Positions 8,014 through 14,477 of a stretch of 18,360 bases of DNA are shown here, one piece after another. The position numbers and the translations under genes were made by a program. Source of the DNA: Microbacteriaceae bacterium UBA6152 (lineage in GTDB: Bacteria; Actinomycetota; Actinomycetes; Actinomycetales; Microbacteriaceae); contig DIUS01000115.1 of assembly GCA_002423075.1 (NCBI GenBank), positions 3,790 through 22,149 of the forward strand, given 5' to 3'. How positions within the stretch are numbered: the stretch's first letter is position 1; every line of letters starts with the position of its first letter. The notes under the pieces are model-generated. The model made no database searches and was not told where the DNA came from. It saw only the letters and a program-made list of their open reading frames with translations.

Positions 8014-9036
8014 TCACGCCGAGTGGCGCCAGACGATCTCGGTGGGCAGCATCACGCCCTGATCGGTGGGTGCACCCGAACGCACCTGCTCGAGCACGAG
8101 TTCGGCGGCACGCGCACCGAGCTGGCCGGCGGGTTGGCGTACGGTCGAGAGTTCGGGTTGTGTTCGATGCGCCCACGAGCTGTCGTCGAAGCCGATGATG
8201 CCGACGTCGGCGGGCACGGAGCGACCAGCCGACCTCAGCGCTTCCATGGCGCCCGCCGCGACCGCGTCCGACGCCGCGAAGACACCGTCGATGTCGGCGT
8301 CGATCTCGAGCAGCTCGCGCATGCCCGCTACACCGGAAGCGTAGGTGTAAAAGCGCTGCTGTGACACCAGGGCATCATCGAAGCGCGTGCCGAGAGCATC
8401 CCGAAAACCGGCGAGACGATCGCGGCCGCTGTCGCGATCGAGGCCCGCGGCGATCATCCCGATCCGCTGACGGCCCGTGGCTATCAGTCGCGACGTGATG
8501 TCGTGGGCGGCGCCCCGGTTGTCGATGCCCACCCAGGGAAGCTGAGGCTGATTGTCGGGTCGACCGATCATCACAGCGGGCAGCCGCAGGTCGGCGATCG
8601 CTTGCGATATGGGGTCACCCTCGCGGGCGGAGACGATGATTGCTCCGTCAACGAAGCCGCCGCCGAGGTACCCCGTCACGCGTTCTGAATCGCGGTCGGT
8701 GTCGATCAGCAGCGAGACCAGCTGATAGTCGGCAGACGAGAGCGCCGAGTTAGCGCCGAGCAGAATCGCCCCGATGTTGGGGTCATCGATGAAGACCGAG
8801 TCTGGCTCGTGCACGATGAGCGCGATGGCCCCGGAGGACTGCTTGGCGAGATTGCGAGCGGCGGTGTTGCGCACGTATCCGACTTTCGCGATTGCGGCTT
8901 CGATCGCTTCGCGGGCCGCCGCCGAAACGTAAGGTTCCCCGTTCAGCACGCGCGATACAGTGCCGCGCGACACTCCCGCTTCGGCCGCGACATCGAAGAT
9001 CGTGGCGCGCTTGAGTCGGGTCATCGAATCGGGCAC
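8014..9036 (-). CDS. LacI-family transcriptional repressor of the galactoside operon
   Basis: 340 residues from the GTG at 9036; an ATG at 9024 would give 336. The N-terminal helix-turn-helix (residues 12-34, ATIFDVAAEAGVSRGTVSRV) is followed by the hinge region (YVRNTAARNLA) and a periplasmic-binding-protein-like ligand domain (from about residue 68, GAIALIVHEPDSVFIDD, to the end, including GVFAASDAVAAGAMEAL and VGIIGFDDSSWAHRTQPELSTVRQP). The gene is divergent from the GH42/ABC/GH36 operon, and a perfect LacI-type palindrome lies between them. It is therefore very probably the local repressor, released by a galactose-containing sugar. The exact inducer is unknown. A TACACT -10 ends 6 bases before the GTG, fitting a leaderless message, and no ribosome binding site is visible for either start. 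Confidence 0.94.
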   Translation of the reverse strand: MPDSMTRLKRATIFDVAAEAGVSRGTVSRVLNGEPYVSAAAREAIEAAIAKVGYVRNTAARNLAKQSSGAIALIVHEPDSVFIDDPNIGAILLGANSALSSADYQLVSLLIDTDRDSERVTGYLGGGFVDGAIIVSAREGDPISQAIADLRLPAVMIGRPDNQPQLPWVGIDNRGAAHDITSRLIATGRQRIGMIAAGLDRDSGRDRLAGFRDALGTRFDDALVSQQRFYTYASGVAGMRELLEIDADIDGVFAASDAVAAGAMEALRSAGRSVPADVGIIGFDDSSWAHRTQPELSTVRQPAGQLGARAAELVLEQVRSGAPTDQGVMLPTEIVWRHSA

Positions 9037-9042
9037 GCGCTC

Positions 9043-9048
9043 AGTGTA
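9043..9048 (-). promoter_or_regulatory. Candidate lacI -10 element giving a leaderless transcript
   Basis: On the minus strand TACACT occupies 9048 down to 9043, and the GTG of lacI starts at 9036. Transcription would thus begin at or next to the first base of the start codon. The -35 position (about 9066-9072) holds no good TTGACA match. Leaderless messages are common in actinobacteria. Confidence 0.45.
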
Positions 9049-9094
9049 GCCAGGCGACGAACGCGCGAACGGTGGCGTGCCGGGTAAACGGTTA

Positions 9095-9124
9095 TTGACA
9101 GGATCGCGTGGGTCTGTCTAGTCT
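9095..9124 (+). promoter_or_regulatory. Promoter of the galactoside operon
   Basis: TTGACA at 9095-9100 is a perfect -35 hexamer. TAGTCT at 9119-9124 is a fair -10, with an 18-base spacer, and the expected start site is near 9131. The LacI palindrome overlaps the last bases of the -10 and the start site, the classical position for repression. Just upstream, TAAACGGTTA (9085-9094) is an imperfect palindrome that might be a second weak repressor site. Confidence 0.7.
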
Positions 9125-9139
9125 GTGAGCGCTCACAGA
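9122..9139. promoter_or_regulatory. LacI-family operator (18-base perfect palindrome)
   Basis: TCTGTGAGCGCTCACAGA reads identically on both strands. Its core TGTGAGCGCTCACA has the central CG and GAGC/GCTC half-sites typical of LacI-family operators and is close to the symmetrised lac operator. It lies between lacI and the operon and covers the end of the -10 and the predicted transcription start. The divergent lacI product is the obvious ligand. Confidence 0.82.
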
Positions 9140-9225
9140 AAATCCATCACCTGAACAGGTCACGCTGATCTGTGCACGCTCCCAGGGGAGGGAGGTTCGG
9201 AGCAACGACGATGTTGACCCGCCCC

Positions 9226-9232
9226 GAAAGGA
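9226..9232 (+). promoter_or_regulatory. Ribosome binding site that fixes the GH42 start
   Basis: GAAAGGA lies six bases before the GTG at 9239. This supports the GTG as the start of the beta-galactosidase over the out-of-frame ATG at 9211, which has its own GGAG at 9199-9202. Confidence 0.65.
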
Positions 9233-9238
9233 CGGACT

Positions 9239-11278
9239 GTGACCACTCCCCTGACCCTCAGCCACGAGCAATCGCTCGTGCCGGGCTGGGCAACGGGCAC
9301 GATCACCCTCGGCTGCGACTACAACCCTGAGCAGTGGGACGAGTCGGTGTGGCACGACGACATCGCTCTCATGGGAGAGCTAGGCGTCGACCTCGTCGCG
9401 ATCAACATCTTCGGCTGGGCGCAACTGCAGCCGCAGCCGGGTCCCTTCGATTTCGGTCGACTCGATCGCATCATCGAGCTGCTGCACGCGGCCGGAATCC
9501 GCGTGAATCTCGGCACGGGCACCGCCTCCCCGCCCCCGTGGCTCGCGCGCCTGCATCCCGAGACGCTGCCGCTGGCCGCCGACGGTACTGTCGCGTGGCC
9601 CGGCGGGCGGCAGGCCTGGTGCCCGAGCTCTGCGGTCTTCCGGCACAAGGCGCTCGAGCTCGTCACGGCCATGGCCGACCGCTACGGGTCACACCCGGCG
9701 GTGGCGCTGTGGCACGTCTCGAACGAGCTGGGCTGCCACAACGCGCTGTGTTACTGCGACGAGTCGGCGCACGCGTTCCGTACGTGGCTTCAGGCACGGT
9801 ACGGCACCCTCGAGGCCGTCAATGCTGCCTGGGGCACCGCCTTCTGGAGCCAGCGTTTCGGCTCCTGGGATGACGTGCTGCCGCCCCGCACCACCCGCTC
9901 GGCGGGTAACCCCGCGCAATTGCTCGACTTCAAGCGCTTCTCCTCCGACGCGTTGCTCGACTACTACCGAGCCGAGGCTGACGTGCTGCGCGAGCGCTCG
10001 AAGGCTCCCGTCACGACGAATCTCATGGTCACGGCGCACATCCAGACGCAGAACTATGTCAGCTGGGCGCCTGAGCTCGACCTCATCGCCAATGACCACT
10101 ACCTCGACCATCGGCTCGCTGATCCGCTCGCCGAACTGGCGTTCAGCGCCGACCTCACGCGTGGGCTCGCCCAAGGCCGTCCATGGATGCTCATGGAGAC
10201 CTCCACGAGCGCGGTCAGTTGGCAGCCGGTCAACCACGCAAAACGTGAGGGCGAACTCGTCCGCACGACACTGAGCCATCTAGCACGCGGTGCTGACTCG
10301 ATCTGCTTCTTCCAGTGGCGGGCATCGCGCAGTGGCGCCGAGAAGTTCCACTCGGCACTGTTGCCGCACAGCGGAACGGCGGGCGAGGGCTGGGCGCAAA
10401 GCGTCGAGCTCTCCGCGATGCTCGACCGGCTCTCCCCCGTGGTCGGGTCGCGCGTTCACGCGCGCGCTGCTCTCGTGTTCTCGTGGGAGGCGTGGTGGGC
10501 CGCCGAAGGCGACTCCCAGCCCAGCAACCTACTGCGCTACCTGCCCGAGGCGCACCGTTATCATCGCGCCCTGCGTGCCCTGGGCGTGACCGTCGACCTC
10601 GTCGCGCCGGGTGTCGATTTGTCGGGCTACGACCTCATCGTTGCGCCGACCCTCTACACGCTGACGGATGCGGAGGCCGCGTCGATCGCGATGGCCGTTT
10701 CGGCGGGCTCCACGGTTCTCATCACGCCCTTCAGTGGCATCGTCGACGAGAGCGACGCGATCCGTCCCGGCGGCTACCCGGGCGCCTTCCGCGAGCTTCT
10801 CGGGCTCACGATCGACGAGTTCCGGCCGCTCGCGGCCGAGACCACCGTCACACTCTCTTCCGGTGCGCGCGGCAGCATTTGGAGCGAGTCGGTGCGCGTG
10901 GCCGATGCAGAAGTGATCGCGACCTTCGTCGATGGGCCGGCTGCGGCATCCCCCGCTCTCACGCGTCGGACCGTCGGCTCGGGTGTCGCGTGGTATACCG
11001 CGACGGTGCTCGACGACGACGGGCTGCTCGCCCTGTTGCGCCGCTTGTGCGCTGACGCTGACGTTCCGATGCTCGAGGTGGGATTCAATGTCGACATCGT
11101 CACGCGACGCTCGCCTTCCGCCAACTTCACCTTCATCATCAATCATCGCGATCTGCCCCTCACGGTGCCGGTCGCGGGTCTCGACCTGGTTTCGGGCGAG
11201 AAGGTCGACGACGCCACTCCGCTCGCCGGCGGCTCGGTGCGCGTCGTCATGACAGAGAGGAGCGATCGTGGCGCGTGA
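9239..11278 (+). CDS. Beta-galactosidase, glycoside hydrolase family 42
   Basis: 679 residues, normal for GH42. The N-terminal TIM barrel begins with LGCDYNPEQW. The acid/base glutamate is E163 in WHVSNELG and the nucleophile is E320 in WMLMETSTSAVSWQ. Four cysteines (C128, C166, C171, C173) match the zinc cluster known in this family. The trimerisation domain (about 400-600, AALVFSWEAWWA and YDLIVAPTLY) and a small C-terminal beta domain complete the enzyme. It hydrolyses terminal beta-D-galactosyl residues of short oligosaccharides and has no signal peptide, so it acts in the cytoplasm. It is the first gene of the LacI-controlled operon, with a leader of about 108 bases, and overlaps the first permease by 11 bases. 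Absence of secretion and presence of a transporter point to galacto-oligosaccharides or plant galactosides; lactose itself cannot be excluded. Confidence 0.96.
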   Translation: MTTPLTLSHEQSLVPGWATGTITLGCDYNPEQWDESVWHDDIALMGELGVDLVAINIFGWAQLQPQPGPFDFGRLDRIIELLHAAGIRVNLGTGTASPPPWLARLHPETLPLAADGTVAWPGGRQAWCPSSAVFRHKALELVTAMADRYGSHPAVALWHVSNELGCHNALCYCDESAHAFRTWLQARYGTLEAVNAAWGTAFWSQRFGSWDDVLPPRTTRSAGNPAQLLDFKRFSSDALLDYYRAEADVLRERSKAPVTTNLMVTAHIQTQNYVSWAPELDLIANDHYLDHRLADPLAELAFSADLTRGLAQGRPWMLMETSTSAVSWQPVNHAKREGELVRTTLSHLARGADSICFFQWRASRSGAEKFHSALLPHSGTAGEGWAQSVELSAMLDRLSPVVGSRVHARAALVFSWEAWWAAEGDSQPSNLLRYLPEAHRYHRALRALGVTVDLVAPGVDLSGYDLIVAPTLYTLTDAEAASIAMAVSAGSTVLITPFSGIVDESDAIRPGGYPGAFRELLGLTIDEFRPLAAETTVTLSSGARGSIWSESVRVADAEVIATFVDGPAAASPALTRRTVGSGVAWYTATVLDDDGLLALLRRLCADADVPMLEVGFNVDIVTRRSPSANFTFIINHRDLPLTVPVAGLDLVSGEKVDDATPLAGGSVRVVMTERSDRGA

Positions 11279-12164
11279 CACTGCCGTCAAGGCCTCGAAC
11301 GCTGTCAGTCACACGAAGGCGCTCGCAGTCTTCCTCATCCCCTTCGGCTCGCTGTTCGTGCTGTTCTACGTCGTGCCGATCCTGTACGCGATCTACCAGT
11401 CGTTGCTCACTGTCGAGCGCGAGGGCACCTTCGGGCCCGCCGTGCAAGTGTTCGGCGGACTCACGCAGTACATCGCGGTGTTCCAGAACGAGCCGTTCTG
11501 GGCATCTATCGGCCGGGTGCTGCTCTTCGGAGTAGTGCAGGTGCCCGTCATGCTCGGTGTCGCGCTTCTGCTCGCGCTGCTGCTCGACTCGCCCCTCGTG
11601 CGGGGCACGAAGTTCTTCCGCCTCGCCTTCTTCGCCCCCTACGCCGTGCCGAGCGTGATCGCGGCGATCATGTGGGGCTTCCTGTACTCACCCAACCTCT
11701 CGCCGTTCTCGGCGGTCACGTCGACCGTCGACTTCCTCTCGGCCGAGACCGTGCTGTGGTCGATCGCGAATGTCGTGACCTGGGTCTACGTCGGCTACAA
11801 CATGCTCATCATCTACTCGGCCCTGCTCTCGATTCCACAGGAGATCTACGAGGCGGCTCGACTCGATGGCGCGGGCCAGTTCCGCATCGCGTTCTCGATC
11901 AAGATTCCGCTCGTGGTGCCCGCTCTCGTGCTCACGGGCATCTTCTCGATCATCGGCACGCTGCAGCTGCTCGCCGAGCCCCAGGTGTTTCAGAGCTTCT
12001 CGAACGCCGTCACGAGCACCTTCACGCCCAACCTCACGATCTACTCCACGGCGTCGGTGCCGAACATGAGCCTCGCCGCCGCCATGTCGGTCGTGCTCGC
12101 ACTCGCGACCTTCGTGCTCTCGTTCACCGTGCTCAAGCTCACGCAACGGAGGACCGCATCATGA
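11268..12164 (+). CDS. Sugar ABC transporter permease, MalF/UgpA type
   Basis: 298 residues with about six membrane helices (first at 19-43, last at 270-293). The cytoplasmic EAA loop, EIYEAARLDGAGQFRIAFSI (192-211), docks the ATPase and marks the CUT1 carbohydrate permease family. The GTG at 11268 has AGGAG five to six bases upstream and overlaps the end of the GH42 gene by 11 bases. Its own TGA overlaps the ATG of the next permease in an ATGA arrangement. It forms a heterodimeric channel with that neighbour. Synteny suggests a galactoside as substrate; the sequence alone does not give it. Confidence 0.94.
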   Translation: MARDTAVKASNAVSHTKALAVFLIPFGSLFVLFYVVPILYAIYQSLLTVEREGTFGPAVQVFGGLTQYIAVFQNEPFWASIGRVLLFGVVQVPVMLGVALLLALLLDSPLVRGTKFFRLAFFAPYAVPSVIAAIMWGFLYSPNLSPFSAVTSTVDFLSAETVLWSIANVVTWVYVGYNMLIIYSALLSIPQEIYEAARLDGAGQFRIAFSIKIPLVVPALVLTGIFSIIGTLQLLAEPQVFQSFSNAVTSTFTPNLTIYSTASVPNMSLAAAMSVVLALATFVLSFTVLKLTQRRTAS

Positions 12165-13069
12165 CCGAATCGACCGACACCCGCGCGCTACGCACTCAGG
12201 GCGCGAAGAAGCCCGCTCGCGACGGCGGCATCCGCGAGAGCGCCGTGTCGCGCACTGTCGCCATGGCGGTCATGGCCGTGGCCACCCTGTACTTTTTGAC
12301 GCCGCTCTGGTGGCTTCTGGTGGCCTCGACCAAGACCCGCAGCGACTTCACGACGACGAACCCGCTGTGGTTCGCCGACTTCGCCCTGTTCGACAACATC
12401 GCGGCGCTCGTGAACTACCGTGACGGCGTCTTCCTCCAGTGGCTCGCCAACAGTGCGCTCTACGCGGGTGTCGGTGCTCTGCTCGCGACGCTCTTCGCCG
12501 CCATGGCGGGCTATGCGCTTGCGAAATACACCTTCCGGGGCCGGGAGACGCTCTTCAACGTCATCCTCGGCGGTGTGCTCGTGCCCGCGACAGCTCTCGC
12601 ACTGCCGCTCTTTCTGCTCTTCAGCCAGGCGGGTGCGACCAATACGATCTGGGCGGTACTGCTGCCCAGTCTGGTGAGTCCGTTCGGGGTCTACCTCTCG
12701 CGCATTTACGCCGCCGCGAGCGTGCCCGACGAGATCATCGAGGCCGCGCGCATCGATGGCGCCGGAGAGGTGCGCACCTTCTTCACTGTCGCGACCCGCC
12801 TCATGGCGCCCGCACTCGTGACGATCTTCCTCTTCCAGTTCGTCGCGATCTGGAACAACTTTTTTCTGCCGCTCATCATGCTGCGCGACGAGAACCTGTT
12901 TCCCGTCACGCTCGGGCTGTACGTCTGGAACACCCAGGTGAGCCAGATTCCCGACATCCGCGCTCTCGTCGTCATCGGTTCGCTGCTGTCGATCATCCCC
13001 CTCATCGTCACCTTCCTCGCGCTGCAGCGGTTCTGGCAGTCGGGGTTGGCGAACGGCGGCCTCAAGTGA
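12161..13069 (+). CDS. Sugar ABC transporter permease, MalG/UgpE type
   Basis: 302 residues, starting at the ATG that overlaps the previous stop (ATGA); GGAGGA lies upstream with good spacing. The open frame extends far upstream, but that part is a shadow of the first permease. A basic, hydrophilic N-terminus (1-30) is followed by six predicted membrane helices, the first at about 32-56. The EAA loop EIIEAARIDGAGEVRTFFTV (191-210) and the NNFFLPLIML segment near residue 230 are typical of the MalG half of CUT1 importers. It pairs with the preceding permease. The stop codon sits in the loop of a small hairpin that precedes the binding-protein gene. Confidence 0.94.
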   Translation: MTESTDTRALRTQGAKKPARDGGIRESAVSRTVAMAVMAVATLYFLTPLWWLLVASTKTRSDFTTTNPLWFADFALFDNIAALVNYRDGVFLQWLANSALYAGVGALLATLFAAMAGYALAKYTFRGRETLFNVILGGVLVPATALALPLFLLFSQAGATNTIWAVLLPSLVSPFGVYLSRIYAAASVPDEIIEAARIDGAGEVRTFFTVATRLMAPALVTIFLFQFVAIWNNFFLPLIMLRDENLFPVTLGLYVWNTQVSQIPDIRALVVIGSLLSIIPLIVTFLALQRFWQSGLANGGLK

Positions 13070-13075
13070 GCCGCC
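13055..13075 (+). other. Hairpin at the end of the second permease gene
   Basis: GGCGGC (13055-13060) and GCCGCC (13070-13075) form a 6-base GC stem around a 9-base loop that ends with the TGA stop. No T-tract follows, so it is not an intrinsic terminator. In the 77-base gap before the binding-protein gene it could protect or separate segments of the message. An ACC-rich stretch (about 13109-13130) and the ribosome binding site AAAGGA follow. Confidence 0.45.
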
Positions 13076-13146
13076 GGCAGACCCTCGACCGCGGCGCGGC
13101 CGAGCGGATCACCACCACCAGCACCACCAATCGAAAGGAACACAGC

Positions 13147-14475
13147 ATGGCGATCACGCGAATCGGGCGTGCGGGGGCCATTGCGGCCATCTCCGCGCTC
13201 GCACTCTCGGCCTGCGCGACCGGCGGCACCGATGCCCCCGGCGCGAGCGGCGACTGCGCTCCGTCTGACGGGCCGGTCACCCTGACCTTCACCAGCTGGT
13301 TGCCCGGCGTCGAAGAGGCCGTGGCGATTTGGAACGACGAGAACCCCGAGGTTCAGGTCGAAGTGCAGACCGGCCCCAACGGTAACGGCGGTACCTACCA
13401 GAACTTCTTCAACCAGCTCGCGGCCGGTAACGCGCCCGACCTCGGCCAGATCGAGTTCGACGCCATGCCGAACTTCCGCGTGCAGGACGGCCTTGAGAAC
13501 ATCGCGGCCTGCGAGGGAATCCTTGAAGCGGAAGACCAGTTCGTCAGCTGGACCTGGAGCCAGGTCACGTTCGGCGAAGAAGACGCGGTCTACGCGATTC
13601 CGCAAGACACCGGCCCCATGGCCATGTTCTACCGTGCCGACCTCTTCGAAGAGGCTGGCATCGCGATTCCGACCACGTGGGAAGAGTACGAGGCCGCCGC
13701 GGTGCAGATCCGCGAGAAGGGCGGGTACATCAACAACTTCTCGCAGAGCGACATCAATGCCTTCGCAGGCCTGGTATGGCAGGCCGACGGCCAGTGGTTC
13801 TCGAACGACGCCGACGGCTGGACTGTCGACCTGACCGGTGCCGAGACCACGAAGGTGGCCGAGTACTGGCAGGGCCTGATCGACAACGACCTCGTCGCCG
13901 TCTACCCGCCGTGGACCGATGAGTGGAACGCCGCGTACAACTCGAGCGAGCTGTGGACGTGGGTTTCGGCCGTCTGGGGTGCCAACACCATCGCGAGCGG
14001 CGCGCCTGACACTGCCGGCAACTGGGCTGTCGCCCCGATGCCGCAATGGGAGGCGGGCGCGAGCGCAGCGGGCAACTGGGGCGGCTCGACCACCGCAGTG
14101 CTCAAGGGCTCTGACCACCCGTACGAGGCCGCGCAGTTCGCTCTGTGGCTCAACACGGATGCCGACGCGTTGACCGCGATGAACCGCACCGCGAACATCT
14201 ACCCCGCCACGATCGAGGGTGCGAACCTTCCGGTGTTCGGCGAGGGCGTCGAGTTCTACGGCGGCCAGAACATCTACGAGGTGTTCGCCGAGGCCGGTAA
14301 CAACGTCAACCCCGACTTCACGTGGGGCCCGACGATGACGCAGGTCTACAACGATGTCGCGGACGGTTTCTCCGGCGCCGTCTCGGGCAACGGTACGCTC
14401 CTGGAAGCCCTGACCGCCGGTCAGGCCTCCACGATCGCAGCCCTCAAGGCGGCCTCGATTCCCGTCAAGGAGTAG
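13147..14475 (+). CDS. Sugar ABC transporter substrate-binding lipoprotein
   Basis: 442 residues. The signal peptide has two arginines (R5, R8), a hydrophobic core (9-20) and a lipobox LSAC with the lipidated cysteine at 23, followed by a flexible Gly/Ala/Asp/Ser linker. The rest is a family 1 extracellular solute-binding domain: TLTFTSWLPGVEEAVAIWNDE, FFNQLAAGNAPDL, YAIPQDTGPMAMFYRADLFEEAG and TWEEYEAAA are characteristic. Many tryptophans, expected to stack on sugars, occur between residues 210 and 310. The ATG at 13147 has AAAGGA upstream; in-frame upstream codons belong to a shadow of the permease. It is exported, anchored on the outer face of the membrane and hands sugar to the two permeases. 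The gene order, binding protein after both permeases, is less usual; the more common order is the reverse. Confidence 0.95.
   Translation: MAITRIGRAGAIAAISALALSACATGGTDAPGASGDCAPSDGPVTLTFTSWLPGVEEAVAIWNDENPEVQVEVQTGPNGNGGTYQNFFNQLAAGNAPDLGQIEFDAMPNFRVQDGLENIAACEGILEAEDQFVSWTWSQVTFGEEDAVYAIPQDTGPMAMFYRADLFEEAGIAIPTTWEEYEAAAVQIREKGGYINNFSQSDINAFAGLVWQADGQWFSNDADGWTVDLTGAETTKVAEYWQGLIDNDLVAVYPPWTDEWNAAYNSSELWTWVSAVWGANTIASGAPDTAGNWAVAPMPQWEAGASAAGNWGGSTTAVLKGSDHPYEAAQFALWLNTDADALTAMNRTANIYPATIEGANLPVFGEGVEFYGGQNIYEVFAEAGNNVNPDFTWGPTMTQVYNDVADGFSGAVSGNGTLLEALTAGQASTIAALKAASIPVKE
14467..14472 (+). promoter_or_regulatory. Ribosome binding site of the alpha-galactosidase, overlapping the preceding gene
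   Basis: AAGGAG lies in the last codons of the binding-protein gene. Five bases further on is an ATC in the alpha-galactosidase frame (14478), exactly where homologous proteins should begin. The first canonical start, GTG at 14517, is 44 bases away and has no clear site of its own. Confidence 0.55.
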
Positions 14476-14477
14476 GT

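Noticed and set aside
9985..9998. GAGCGCTC core inside the beta-galactosidase gene as a second LacI operator
   Set aside because: Only the central 8 to 10 bases match. The outer TGTG/CACA positions are absent, and the sequence is explained by the Glu-Arg-Ser codons.
12706..14118. Minus-strand open frame of 470 codons opposite the second permease and binding protein
   Set aside because: It runs opposite well-supported genes, spans two of them, and has no family motif.
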